From NCBI GenBank assembly GCA_018228665.1, contig CP073692.1, forward strand, positions 682,001 to 746,000: DNA of 64,000 nt, in the 5' to 3' direction. Both the position numbers and the translations under genes were made by a program. Positions within the stretch are counted from its first letter, which is position 1; the number at the start of each line of letters is the position of its first letter. The notes under the pieces were generated by a model. It was not told where the DNA came from and ran no database searches. It saw nothing but the letters and a program-made list of their open reading frames with translations. The DNA comes from Faecalicatena sp. Marseille-Q4148 (lineage in GTDB: Bacteria; Bacillota; Clostridia; Lachnospirales; Lachnospiraceae). Shown here one piece after another: positions 26,674 through 36,344 of this stretch.

Positions 26674-29046
26674 TTATTCCATTGTTTTAATACGTTCCAC
26701 AAATGATTTCTTTTGGCAGTATCGTATAGCCAGGGAAGCATATATCTTAGCAATTATCAATAAAATTATAAAGAAAATCAATATCTGTAATATTGGGAAA
26801 GTATAATTAAGTTTTCCGAATATACCTACCTGATTAAATATTTGGCACAAAACGTATCCTGAAAAAGTGCCAAGAACAAGTGTTATGATCATGGTTCCCA
26901 GTACATAATATAAACTCTCCATTTTCAACATTTGATATAATTGCTTATTTGATAGGCCAATGGATTGTAATATGCCAAATTCCTGTTGCCGAGACACAAG
27001 ATTTGTCATTAGTGTATTGCTGAGGTTTATAATACCAAAGATCCCAATAAAAATAATTAATCCATATATTGGAAGTTGATACCCTGTCATATGCATTTTA
27101 ATGGAAGATAACGCATCTTCAAAACTGAGAAACTGGATATTGGGGTTATCACCTATCGCCTTCAATACTGCATCTTCTGCTTCTGAAAGGTGTTTTACAT
27201 CTGCGTTGATAACAAACTTTGTATTAAAATTCTCTCTTTCAGGATAAATTTCTGACAGTATGTTTTCCGGAACAAAGAAATATGTACCAGCATAATCTGT
27301 GTTGGTCATATCAATTGTTCCCACAATAGGAAGTTCAATCTTTTTTCCATCCGCAGTAGTTATTGCTATACAATCTCCCAAGGAAACACTATAATTTTCC
27401 CATGTCTTTAGCATGTTAGATGTATCATCAATTAATACCCCCCTCTTTTCAACGAACCTCTGATAATCTATACTTCCCGTTAATACATTATTAGACAAAC
27501 GGGAAAATTCATCATTGGATAGACCTATTATTTCTTGAAATGAAGATGGTTCATCGCTATTAGGAAGGAAAATATCAGCAGAACACCCTGTTATGGAATA
27601 AACCTTGGTTATATAAGGAAATTTTGTTAAAATTTCAGCGATATCATCATTCAACGGATTTTTTTCCAATGGAACATTATTCTCTTCATCAGATAATGTT
27701 AATAAAAATTCTTTATTTCCAAATGATTGACGTGCCATATCCTCTTCATCAATAGAGGATAAAAAGGTTGCAGCACTCATTAATAAAATTCCTGAAAAGC
27801 CTAATGAAATCAAAGTTAAGATGGCTTTTTTATGATTTCTCATGAAACCTATTTTAGCTAAATTATCAGGAGTAAGTTTTCTTCTTAATTTTTTTGTATT
27901 ATTTAGCTTATCTCCGGTTGATGTCGTTGATATGCGTACTGCTTCAACAGGAGAAATATTAGAAGCAATCTTAATTGGCTTATGGATTGAAAGGAGAACT
28001 GATAATTCTGTCAATAAAGATATTATAACAATAATCACAAATGTATTTAGCCAATTCCATCCATTAGGTACAAGAACATATCCTACAATGCAACCAATTA
28101 TAATTCCTATAGGGATTGATAAAAGTGATAACTGATAACTTTCTTTCCTGACCATCCTTTTAATTTGTTTTTGAGTCATACCAATTACTTTTAAACGACC
28201 ATATTCCTTTACTTTTCCGACTACCGAGATATAAAAAAGGCTATAAATTACCGTTGAACAAGCAATTACAATCAAAATACTAATAACTGATACGCCTAAC
28301 ATATCTCTGGTGGAATTGTCTACACTCTCAAAATAAGAGGAACTATACGCTATTTGTTCTTCGTGAATTCCATAGGATTCTAAACACGATTGAATTAAAT
28401 TTTTAAGTTCCTCTTCTTTAAACGAACTACTTCCGGCAATTCTAAGTGTTGCATTATAAGGAATATGATCGGTATAATATGATTGCAAAAATTCTTTTGA
28501 TACAAGAACTTGATAACGCCGATTTGCTCCATCATCCTTTAAAATTCCACAAATGGTGAATTTTTCCTTACTGCCTTTTAAAGGCAATTCAATTTCTTGA
28601 TTTAACTCAGCCGAAAGATTCGCATGCTTCAAATAGGCTTCTGAAACTGCTATTTCATCATATTTATCAGGTAATTTGCCAATAAACTCTGTTGAATATA
28701 AATATAAATTGTTACTGTCGCGGAAATTCACATTTAATGTATAATCATCAATACGAAAACTATCAAGTAAAACTTCTGTTCCAATTAGTTCAATATTGGA
28801 ATCTTTTTCTAATTCATTGATAATTTCTGGTTCTACATCAATAACAGCTGCTTGATAACGTCCCTGTAAAAATGTTTTTAATTCATATGATTTACCGAAA
28901 GTATAAAGTGCAAGTACTGTCATTAAGCAAGAAGCAAAAACGATTGTTAAAGTAATAAAAATATTTCTCCGCTTATCTGCATGAATACTCCTATTTGCTA
29001 ACTTTTTCGTGATAGTACGAGTATCATTTTCAAAAGGCCAAGTCAT
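26674..29046 (-). CDS. Giant FtsX-type permease 4 of the array
   Basis: This 790-residue protein starts MTWPFENDT, with TM1 at about 28-50, outer domain one (about 55-240), first FtsX core (about 250-375), a central helix (about 405-425) preceded by KLTPDNLAKIGF, outer domain two and the last FtsX core with QQEFGILQSIGL; it ends VERIKTME like permease 1. The NPLNDD motif after the central helix is intact here (about residue 452). It is separated from permease 5 by a 214-base gap containing a duplicated element, so it may have its own promoter. AAGGAG lies before the ATG. Confidence 0.9.
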   Translation of the reverse strand: MTWPFENDTRTITKKLANRSIHADKRRNIFITLTIVFASCLMTVLALYTFGKSYELKTFLQGRYQAAVIDVEPEIINELEKDSNIELIGTEVLLDSFRIDDYTLNVNFRDSNNLYLYSTEFIGKLPDKYDEIAVSEAYLKHANLSAELNQEIELPLKGSKEKFTICGILKDDGANRRYQVLVSKEFLQSYYTDHIPYNATLRIAGSSSFKEEELKNLIQSCLESYGIHEEQIAYSSSYFESVDNSTRDMLGVSVISILIVIACSTVIYSLFYISVVGKVKEYGRLKVIGMTQKQIKRMVRKESYQLSLLSIPIGIIIGCIVGYVLVPNGWNWLNTFVIIVIISLLTELSVLLSIHKPIKIASNISPVEAVRISTTSTGDKLNNTKKLRRKLTPDNLAKIGFMRNHKKAILTLISLGFSGILLMSAATFLSSIDEEDMARQSFGNKEFLLTLSDEENNVPLEKNPLNDDIAEILTKFPYITKVYSITGCSADIFLPNSDEPSSFQEIIGLSNDEFSRLSNNVLTGSIDYQRFVEKRGVLIDDTSNMLKTWENYSVSLGDCIAITTADGKKIELPIVGTIDMTNTDYAGTYFFVPENILSEIYPERENFNTKFVINADVKHLSEAEDAVLKAIGDNPNIQFLSFEDALSSIKMHMTGYQLPIYGLIIFIGIFGIINLSNTLMTNLVSRQQEFGILQSIGLSNKQLYQMLKMESLYYVLGTMIITLVLGTFSGYVLCQIFNQVGIFGKLNYTFPILQILIFFIILLIIAKIYASLAIRYCQKKSFVERIKTME

Positions 29047-29186
29047 AACATCATCTCCTTGATTTTTTTATCTCCAATATACTGTTTTACTGAGCATAAT
29101 CATAACTACGATTTATTAAAAGACTCTTTATCTTTTAAAGTTAAATATTTCCTTAAAATCAGCGGAAACGAAAAGAAGTTAGTGAT
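29047..29186 (-). repeat. Duplicated inter-permease element, copy 1
   Basis: About 135 bases here match 31679-31818 with scattered substitutions and small indels. The element includes the Shine-Dalgarno sequence, a possible minus-strand promoter (TTATGA, 18 bases, TATATT) and a small hairpin (CTTTA...TAAAG). Each copy sits directly upstream of an array permease. Bases 29187-29260 hold nothing recognisable. Confidence 0.7.
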
Positions 29187-29260
29187 TTTCTGCGAAAGTT
29201 TATCTTCCTTTAAAGGCTGTTTTTCACAGATATATCTGCTTTATAGTAACAATGAAAGTA

Positions 29261-31675
29261 CTACTCATCCCTTATAGCAGATAATATACTGATTTTCCTT
29301 AATTCAGACTTTACATATGCAGTAAAAATCAAATATACAATGGCTAAAATAGTGATTAAAGCCAATATGAACAGCCAAGGTAACACAAATGTAATACAAT
29401 GATTTACTGCATCCAATCTCATACAAGCAATCACGCTTAAAATGCTTCCAAATACAAGAGATATTATCAGCGAACCTCCGAGGTAGATTCCAATCTCTCT
29501 ATTCAGCATTACCTTCAACTGCTTTTGTGTTATTCCAATGGCTTCAAACAGACCAAATTCACGTTTTCTGTTCTGAAAATCAACCATAAGCATATTCATA
29601 AGACTAATGCCTCCAAAGATAAATAGGATGGCAGAGATCATATACAACGCCTTTATAGAGGAATCATACTGGTACTGTATATTTTTAACTGTCTGCTCAA
29701 TCGTATTTACTTCTATTTTTTCATTTCTATCCACAATTCTTTGAATTGAAGCCAAAGCTTCATCAAAATACCCGTCACGATTTTTAATTGCAAGAATACC
29801 TGTTTGATTTGTTATCCCTGTTAGTTTCTTTGCCGTATCATATGCCATAATGAAATAAGGACTTCCTGGTACAATCGGACTATCTTTCATTAAATCAGTC
29901 CTGTCGTATATCCCTACAACAATAGCATCTATATAAAAGGTACTACCATCTAATGATCTACCTTCAATTTTCAAAGTATCACCGACCTGGGCGGTACCCT
30001 CGGCAACCAATATTCCATTTTTCTCAACCATTTCGTCATAAGAAGCTGTTCCAGAAGACAAAATTGCTTGCTTCTCATCCATCTGTTCTCGATTTAATGT
30101 CGGAAAGAAATTCGTAATGCTTGTAATAGAACCGCTTTTATCAGGAAAAGTGATTGTCATATTAATACAATTAAAAGCTGTGATTTTTTCTATTTCATCT
30201 ATCTTTTCTAATTCCTGTATCAATGCTTGATTTTCAAGTGGATTTGCTTCCAGCTGCAATTTTGAACTTCCGTATGGTTCTGACTCTGTATTAAAAGAAC
30301 TTCCTACTGTATTTCTTATCTGGATCAGAATATTACCAGCAGGATAATATTTGAAATTTGCCTGTTTTTCCGGGTCAATAGATCCTGCAACCGTAGAAGT
30401 AACTAGCAAAAGTGTACCACTCAATCCGAGCATAAGAAGTGTTAAGATTGCCTTTTTCTTATTTCTCTGTATGTTTATTTTTGCCAAATTAAGTGGTGTA
30501 AGTTTTCGATGCAATTTAGAACTATTTTTTACCTTTCCCGTATAGGCAAAATATTTAGCACCTTCAATAGGAGAAGTATTCATAGCCACATGAACAGGTT
30601 TGAAAATAGCAATATTAACTGTCACAAAAGCTATCACTGCAATCAAAATTGCATAAATGATTGTTGTTTTAAAATGAAATCCGTCAGGACAGCCCATAAA
30701 TCCGATGATTCCACCAATAACAAGACCTAAAGGAATACCTGTCAAGGCATACAGCGCCCCTTCTTTTCTCGCCATTCGTTTAATCTGCTTTTTTGTCATA
30801 CCAATCGTTCGCAGTTGCCCAAACATTTGAACATTCTTTACAATCTTAGTGTAAAAGACACCATAAACAATCGTTGCTGCTAAAACAGCTGTCAACAATG
30901 CCAGTAATGGTACAGGAATCGGAATTCCCGATTTTATTGCTCCGGACATAACTGCAAAATATTCTGTAAGATTTATCTGTTCTTCAACAATGCCTGTATT
31001 TTCTATTACTTTCTCTGCAAAGTCAAGAATATCTCCTGAATTTATGGAATCTGTATTTAGTCGTGTATATGCTGTTATCTGAAAAGAATCTGGAGCCAAA
31101 TTTCGAGCGAGTTCTTTGCTAATATAGATAAAATATCCATTACTTTCTTTTGCATCATCCAAAATACCGGAAAGCGTATATTTTGCTTCTTGACCCGTTC
31201 CGGTTAGGTCAAGAGAAATTATATCTCCAACCTGATATTCCTTTCCCAAAAAGTCAATGTAATTCTGGGGAAGCATAATCTCATTTATATTTTGTGGTAC
31301 AGTTCCTTCTAAGGTTTTTTCTTCCTGATGAAAAAAATAATCTTCATTTCCAAAAGCAACTGTGATTGTTTTATTATCTACATAAAACGATCCAATAGCG
31401 GAATATTCACCAATCCATGAAACATCACTATTTTGACGCAACTGAGCTGTTTGTTCATCTGTAACTCCTAGAATACCAATCTGTGCTTTATTCCTCTGTG
31501 TATCCTTAAACTTCTCCTCTGTACCTGTTGATATCAGAATGATTGAAAAAACCATACAAACAGAAAGAGCGATTGTAAGAAACAAAAAAATCTTACTTCG
31601 CTTATCTGCTTTTAAACTCCTTTTCGCCAGATTTTTTACAATTCCATTTGTATTATTTTCAAAAGGCCAAGTCAT
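29261..31675 (-). CDS. Giant FtsX-type permease 5 of the array
   Basis: The 804-residue permease starts MTWPFENNT; its first 22 residues are identical to permease 6. The plan is as in the other array members: TM1 (about 28-50), outer domain one, FtsX core one (about 260-380), central helix (about 415-435) after KLTPLNLAKINI, outer domain two with NPLENQ, and FtsX core two (KREFGLFEAIGI). Unlike its paralogues it ends ILSAIRDE without the TME tail. It lies between two copies of the duplicated inter-permease element. Confidence 0.9.
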   Translation of the reverse strand: MTWPFENNTNGIVKNLAKRSLKADKRSKIFLFLTIALSVCMVFSIILISTGTEEKFKDTQRNKAQIGILGVTDEQTAQLRQNSDVSWIGEYSAIGSFYVDNKTITVAFGNEDYFFHQEEKTLEGTVPQNINEIMLPQNYIDFLGKEYQVGDIISLDLTGTGQEAKYTLSGILDDAKESNGYFIYISKELARNLAPDSFQITAYTRLNTDSINSGDILDFAEKVIENTGIVEEQINLTEYFAVMSGAIKSGIPIPVPLLALLTAVLAATIVYGVFYTKIVKNVQMFGQLRTIGMTKKQIKRMARKEGALYALTGIPLGLVIGGIIGFMGCPDGFHFKTTIIYAILIAVIAFVTVNIAIFKPVHVAMNTSPIEGAKYFAYTGKVKNSSKLHRKLTPLNLAKINIQRNKKKAILTLLMLGLSGTLLLVTSTVAGSIDPEKQANFKYYPAGNILIQIRNTVGSSFNTESEPYGSSKLQLEANPLENQALIQELEKIDEIEKITAFNCINMTITFPDKSGSITSITNFFPTLNREQMDEKQAILSSGTASYDEMVEKNGILVAEGTAQVGDTLKIEGRSLDGSTFYIDAIVVGIYDRTDLMKDSPIVPGSPYFIMAYDTAKKLTGITNQTGILAIKNRDGYFDEALASIQRIVDRNEKIEVNTIEQTVKNIQYQYDSSIKALYMISAILFIFGGISLMNMLMVDFQNRKREFGLFEAIGITQKQLKVMLNREIGIYLGGSLIISLVFGSILSVIACMRLDAVNHCITFVLPWLFILALITILAIVYLIFTAYVKSELRKISILSAIRDE

Positions 31676-31678
31676 ATC

Positions 31679-31818
31679 ACATCATCTCCTTGTTTTTTCT
31701 TAATATAATGTTTTACTGAGCGTAATCATAACTACCGTTTATTAAAATACTCTTTATCATTTAAAGATAAATATTTCCTTAAAATCGGCGAAAACGAGAA
31801 TCAGTTAGTGATTTTATA
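31679..31818 (-). repeat. Duplicated inter-permease element, copy 2
   Basis: Near-identical to 29047-29186, including TTTTACTGAGC, the run CATAACTAC, the ATATTTCCTTAAAATC block and the final TTAGTGATTTT. On the minus strand it carries the same promoter-like boxes before permease 5. Confidence 0.7.
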
Positions 31819-31833
31819 CAAGTATTTCATCGA

Positions 31834-34221
31834 TTATTCCATTGACTTCATCTGTTCCGTCAATGAACGCTTTTGCAAATTGTTTACTGCCCATGCTGAT
31901 AAAATCAACTGTAAAACAAGCAATATTAGTAAATAAATTCCGATTTGCAACACGGGAAATTTATATGGAAGATTTGACATACCGAATAAAATTCCAACAC
32001 TCTTACTTACAGGAATAGCGATAGGGATGCCAATCAAAAGCACCATTCCCAATGAAGCAAGTACATACAATAATCCTTCTGTAATAAGAGATCTGTATAA
32101 CTGTTTTAAGCTTAATCCAACAGAACGCAATGTACTGATTTCCTGTTTACGTGCTTGATGATTTGATAGCGTCATATTAATCAAGTTAATTATTCCAAAC
32201 AACAAAATTAACAGGGATAATATCTGTAAACTTCCAAATAGTAGATCCATAGAAGATTCCATATACTTTACGACAGCATCGTAACTACAAATAGAAAGAT
32301 CCATCTTTTTGGCAGCAATTTTCTGTTGAATGACATTTTCTATTTGATTGTTGTAAGTAGTATCAGTTATAATTTCCCATGAATATGCAAAATTTTCTAT
32401 ACTAGGAAATAACTGCTCAGCAAGTTCCTGTGTAATCATAAGATTTGCCGGATCTATAGCATCAGTACCATTTTCCGTTCCGACAAAACTCTTATCAAAA
32501 AATCCAGATACAACACATTCTATTTCTTTTCCATTATTTTTAATCTTAATAGGTGTTCCTTTTGCAATACCTAGATCCAAGTATCCATCTGTCAATAGAA
32601 TTTCAAATGGATTCTTAGGCATCTGCCCATCAATCAAGTGTTGTTCTATAAAACTTGGATTACCTTCTGTGCTATGATCTGATATGATATCACACATTCC
32701 TTCTGTGGCATCTCCGTCAATAGAAAATTGGCACATTCCTGCAGATTCTCTAATCTGTATAATCTTTTGAATTCCTTCAATATTCAAAAGTTCTTCCTTC
32801 AAAGAGGCATTCAATGGATTCATTTTCTCATTCTCAACCATTTCTTCAGAAGAATATATGCGAAAACTTCCATTGTTTACAAACATCTTTTTACGGACGA
32901 ATTGCTCTGGGGTGTTACTTACTGCTGCAGATGCAGATATAAGGAGAAGTAATCCACCGAATATCAAGGACAACAAAGTACTAGCAGTTTTTTTCTTATC
33001 GCGTCCAAGATTCAACAAGGCCAAAGAGTAAGGAGAAATCTTTTTACTATGTTTTCTAGATTGCATTGGAGCATTTTGATAGGTCACATAACGTATTGCT
33101 TCTATAGGTGAAGTCATTGCTGCAATTTTTAAGGGTTTATGGATAGAAAACTTTACCATAAATATGCAGATAATAGAAACACCAATCATGACCAGAAGTA
33201 TATTGGCCAAGGAAAAACCGCTGGAAATTTTATTACTTCCCAAAGCAGTTCCTGCAATTGCTCCCAAAACAATACCTGGAGGAATTCCAAGCCATGATAA
33301 GTACCGACTTTCATAAGTTATCATTTTCTTTATTTGCAGTGCAGTAGTACCCAAAGTGCGTAGCTGTCCAAAATTTCTTATTTTTTCATTAACAGAAATT
33401 CTAAATATACTTTGGATTACAATTACCCCTGCAAATAATACAAGCACAGATAAACTTGCAAAAGTTAATATACTTTCAAATGATAACCCCATATTTTCTC
33501 TAAAAAAGAGAAAACTCAAGCTATACTCTGCATCTATAGTGTTTCCGATAGACGCTATTTTTTCTTTTAAATCTTCTTTTGACATTGTATCTGCATCAAT
33601 AAAACAAACATAGCTGTCATAATTTGCAGGATTGTAATTAGGAATATTTTCTATGAATTTTTTTGATACATAGCAAGAATAATTACCTTGTGATTCTGTT
33701 AAACTTTCTGTAATACCAGAAACAACAAACTCCTGTTGTTTTCCCTCTATCTCCAAAGAAATTTTATCACCTATTGAAGTATTGGGAAAATAGGTTTCTA
33801 TCATTTCTTTGTCAACGGAAATTTCATTTTCTTTAGAGGGCATAGTTCCACTTTTTAAAACAAATTGATTTCTGGCAATATGGCAAGCTACTTCATCCAT
33901 ATAGGACAAATACAAGGAATATCCTTCAGACATTTTTATTTCTCCCAGATTATAAAGTGAGCCAACCATTTCAATTTCTGATTGATGACGTAGTTTTTCA
34001 ATTTTATCCTGTGTTACATCATGATAGCTGGCTTGAAAAGTAGCTATATTACTTTGGGATTCTTGAAAAGCAAAGAATAATGTTCCGCACATCGACATCA
34101 AAAATGCTGCCAATGCAATAGCAATTACTATCATTAAATTCCGACGCTTTTCACTTTTTAAACTCCTTTTCGCCAGGTTTTTTACAATTCCATTTGTATT
34201 ATTTTCAAAAGGCCAAGTCAT
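31834..34221 (-). CDS. Giant FtsX-type permease 6 of the array
   Basis: The 795-residue permease starts MTWPFENNT; the DNA for its first 60 bases is almost identical to that of permease 5. TM1 is about residues 30-50, FtsX core one about 250-375, central helix about 405-425 (after SPYSLALLNL), outer domain two with NPLNAS, and FtsX core two with RKQEISTLRSVGL; the C-terminus is TEQMKSME. It lies 16 bases downstream of the second ATPase, so these two are clearly co-transcribed and form the head of the operon carrying permeases 6, 5 and 4. Confidence 0.91.
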   Translation of the reverse strand: MTWPFENNTNGIVKNLAKRSLKSEKRRNLMIVIAIALAAFLMSMCGTLFFAFQESQSNIATFQASYHDVTQDKIEKLRHQSEIEMVGSLYNLGEIKMSEGYSLYLSYMDEVACHIARNQFVLKSGTMPSKENEISVDKEMIETYFPNTSIGDKISLEIEGKQQEFVVSGITESLTESQGNYSCYVSKKFIENIPNYNPANYDSYVCFIDADTMSKEDLKEKIASIGNTIDAEYSLSFLFFRENMGLSFESILTFASLSVLVLFAGVIVIQSIFRISVNEKIRNFGQLRTLGTTALQIKKMITYESRYLSWLGIPPGIVLGAIAGTALGSNKISSGFSLANILLVMIGVSIICIFMVKFSIHKPLKIAAMTSPIEAIRYVTYQNAPMQSRKHSKKISPYSLALLNLGRDKKKTASTLLSLIFGGLLLLISASAAVSNTPEQFVRKKMFVNNGSFRIYSSEEMVENEKMNPLNASLKEELLNIEGIQKIIQIRESAGMCQFSIDGDATEGMCDIISDHSTEGNPSFIEQHLIDGQMPKNPFEILLTDGYLDLGIAKGTPIKIKNNGKEIECVVSGFFDKSFVGTENGTDAIDPANLMITQELAEQLFPSIENFAYSWEIITDTTYNNQIENVIQQKIAAKKMDLSICSYDAVVKYMESSMDLLFGSLQILSLLILLFGIINLINMTLSNHQARKQEISTLRSVGLSLKQLYRSLITEGLLYVLASLGMVLLIGIPIAIPVSKSVGILFGMSNLPYKFPVLQIGIYLLILLVLQLILSAWAVNNLQKRSLTEQMKSME

Positions 34222-34237
34222 AACATTTCACCCCTCC

Positions 34238-34903
34238 TCAATTTACAATCTTTCCGTCCTCAATACGGACAATCCGGTCTGCAAGTCGGGCAATCTCATT
34301 GTTATGTGTAATCATTACAACCGTCTGGTGAAACTCATAACTGGTCCGTTTGATCAATCCCATAACATCTGCACTGGTTTTAGAGTCGAGGTTACCTGTA
34401 GGTTCATCGGCCAGCACAATTGCAGGCTTAGCAACCAGAGCTCTTGCTATCGCAACTCTCTGCTGCTGTCCTCCAGAAAGATTATTCGGCATATTCTTTA
34501 GTTTATCTTCCAGAGCCAGCATATGAACTACCTCATCCATAAATCCCTGATCTACCGTATCTCCATCCAGTTCTACCGGAAGGACAATATTTTCATAAAC
34601 ATTCAGAATTGGAACCAAATTATAATTTTGGAAAATGAAACCAATATTTCTTCTCCTGAAAATCGTCAGCTCTTCATCGTTTTTCTTTGCCAGCTCTTCT
34701 CCGCGTACAATGACCTTTCCACTGGTAGGAGTGTCCAAACCTCCCATCATATGAAGCATCGTGGATTTTCCGGAACCTGAAGTTCCTACTACCGCTACAA
34801 ATTCTCCTTCCTCTACTGAAAAATTCACACCGTCTAAAGCCTTTGTAATATTGGGCTCTGTGCCATAATATTTCTTTAAATCGATTGTCTGTAAAATACT
34901 CAT
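34238..34903 (-). CDS. ABC ATPase of the permease array (2 of 2)
   Basis: This 221-residue LolD/MacB-type ATPase has Walker A GTSGSGKST, signature LSGGQQQR, Walker B IVLADEP and H-loop ITHN. Compared with the ATPase at 18720 the protein differs at only a small number of positions (for example RGEELAKKNDEE instead of AGKELAKMNDEQ), indicating duplication of an ATPase-permease unit. AAGGAG precedes the ATG by about 10 bases. It is preceded by operator copy E and a long inverted repeat, and is first in the transcript for permeases 6-5-4. Confidence 0.94.
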   Translation of the reverse strand: MSILQTIDLKKYYGTEPNITKALDGVNFSVEEGEFVAVVGTSGSGKSTMLHMMGGLDTPTSGKVIVRGEELAKKNDEELTIFRRRNIGFIFQNYNLVPILNVYENIVLPVELDGDTVDQGFMDEVVHMLALEDKLKNMPNNLSGGQQQRVAIARALVAKPAIVLADEPTGNLDSKTSADVMGLIKRTSYEFHQTVVMITHNNEIARLADRIVRIEDGKIVN

Positions 34904-34942
34904 ATTTTATAAACTCCTTTCTGCCTTTTTTATGATAGCTCT

Positions 34943-34971
34943 ATTATAAAATACAAATGTCTCAGAAATGT
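34943..34971 (-). promoter_or_regulatory. ACATTT-repeat operator, copy E
   Basis: Half-sites at 34966-34971 and 34955-34960, then a perfect TATAAT (34943-34948) after 6 bases, on the minus strand. This is the best -10 box of the six copies. Confidence 0.76.
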
Positions 34972-35033
34972 CCGAGAAAAGGAACAAAATTCAAGGAATT
35001 TCAGCCTGAATTGTTACAAATCTCGGACATTTC
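34965..35033. repeat. 13-bp perfect inverted repeat around the ATPase promoter
   Basis: GAAATGTCCGAGA (34965-34977) is exactly complementary to TCTCGGACATTTC (35021-35033), 43 bases apart. The left arm overlaps the upstream half-site of operator E, so the right arm supplies a further half-site in the opposite orientation. It may be DNA looping or a terminator-like structure for the upstream transcript. Confidence 0.55.
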
Positions 35034-35111
35034 AAAAAAGTTGCAAAAGATACCAAATATGATATTCTGCTGTTCTTGATTTTATCTGTGACTATAATTC
35101 TGTTTAAAATA

Positions 35112-35285
35112 TCACAGCAAACTGCCTTTTAATCCTTTTTTAAAAACCAAGACAGCTTTTTCAGTTCCCAGAAATGACATGGTTACAAGTTTGTAGCTTT
35201 GTTTTTCCATTTCCAGGAGTTTTGTATTTATTTTTTCAGTTACATTTTCAGTAGTAATGTTTTCTATTAATACGGTTTGATACAT
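35112..35285 (-). CDS. 57-residue protein after the array kinase
   Basis: This short gene has an excellent ribosome binding site (GGAGGG, 8 bases before ATG) that starts in the gap 30 bases after the kinase gene, so it is the third gene of the RR-HK operon. The product begins MYQTVLIENIT and is predicted alpha/beta, with a central amphipathic helix (NTKLLEMEKQ) and two strands (YKLVTMSFL, AVLVFKK). The layout recalls small DUF4177-type proteins, but similarity is too weak to assign it. No membrane helix and no cysteine. A soluble modulator of the adjacent kinase is one possibility, unsupported beyond position. Confidence 0.7.
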   Translation of the reverse strand: MYQTVLIENITTENVTEKINTKLLEMEKQSYKLVTMSFLGTEKAVLVFKKGLKGSLL

Positions 35286-35315
35286 TATTCAATTCCCTCC
35301 ATATATTTCTTTCCT

Positions 35316-36344
35316 TTATCTTGGCAGAAAAATAGAAAATGCCGATCCCTTTCCCACCTGTGATTCCACAGTAACATAACCACCCTGCTGTGTCACAATT
35401 TCCCTGGTCAAATAAAGACCGATTCCAACTCCTGGCTGATTATGAATCTCTTCTTCCCGGTAAAATCTCTTGAAAATAGATGCCTGATTGCTTTCTGAAA
35501 TTCCTTTTCCTGTATCGGATACTTTTATTTCCACATACATTTCCCATTGCGCTACCGACACATTTACATGTCCACCTGTCGGGGTATATTTTACTGCATT
35601 GTCCAATAGATTAAAAATCGCTTCTTCAGTCCATTTACTGTCATGGGATACGCACAGATCCTCCGGACATTCCACCGATACATGGATCTTTTTTTGTTCT
35701 GCAGAATATAAGATTCCACTCATAGCCTGAGCCAAAGTATCATATAAGAAATGCTCTTCCTTTTCTAATTGTATCACCCCGGTTTCCAAACGGGAGGTTT
35801 TGACTAATGCCTGTATTAAAAAATCCAGTTTATTAATCTGTCCTCTTACACTTTTAAGAAACTCATTCCTCTCCTGTTCTTCCAGAGGTTTTGTCAAAAG
35901 TGTATCCACAATCATCTTCATGTTGCTTACCGGAGTCCTGACCTGATGGGAAATATCTGACACCAACGACTGTAATTCCTGCCTCTCTGCTTCTACCTTC
36001 CGGTTACTTTCCTGCAAGATGTTATACAGACGTACCAGGCGATGATGGATACGGGCAAAAATCGTTTCCCTGTCTGATACATTTTCGGGTTCCTGACTAC
36101 GGTTCATCATGTCATCAAGGATCTGGCACAATTCAGAAGTAAAATTTGATAGTCTCATTCCCAACAGTTGTATCATAAAAAGCATCCACAGTATTGCACA
36201 GACTATTAATGCCATCCCAACCCATAACACTACAATATTTTTTGTCAGAAAGAATGCGACCAATATGATTGCTGTCATTGTGAGTGTCATTCCGGCAGTC
36301 AGCCAAAAAAACATCTTTTTTACAGAGAGTTTCTTTCCTATCAT
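35316..36344 (-). CDS. Histidine kinase of the permease array (pair 2)
   Basis: The 342-residue kinase has two N-terminal helices (about 11-31 and 35-60) and almost no extracellular sequence. H-box SDISHQVRTP (His about residue 134), N-box LLDNAVKY, G1 DTGKGI, G2 GVGIGLYL are all intact. It is a full-length paralogue of the kinase at 24741-25772, differing mainly in the membrane part. Its start overlaps the RR stop by 4 bases. Duplication of the pair alongside duplication of the ATPase-permease unit suggests the two halves of the array arose from one ancestral module. Confidence 0.93.
   Translation of the reverse strand: MIGKKLSVKKMFFWLTAGMTLTMTAIILVAFFLTKNIVVLWVGMALIVCAILWMLFMIQLLGMRLSNFTSELCQILDDMMNRSQEPENVSDRETIFARIHHRLVRLYNILQESNRKVEAERQELQSLVSDISHQVRTPVSNMKMIVDTLLTKPLEEQERNEFLKSVRGQINKLDFLIQALVKTSRLETGVIQLEKEEHFLYDTLAQAMSGILYSAEQKKIHVSVECPEDLCVSHDSKWTEEAIFNLLDNAVKYTPTGGHVNVSVAQWEMYVEIKVSDTGKGISESNQASIFKRFYREEEIHNQPGVGIGLYLTREIVTQQGGYVTVESQVGKGSAFSIFLPR

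Noticed and set aside
29087..29122. Small ORF MIMLSKTVY, conserved as MITLSKTLY in the second inter-permease element
   Set aside because: Conservation is explained by DNA duplication; no ribosome binding site precedes it.
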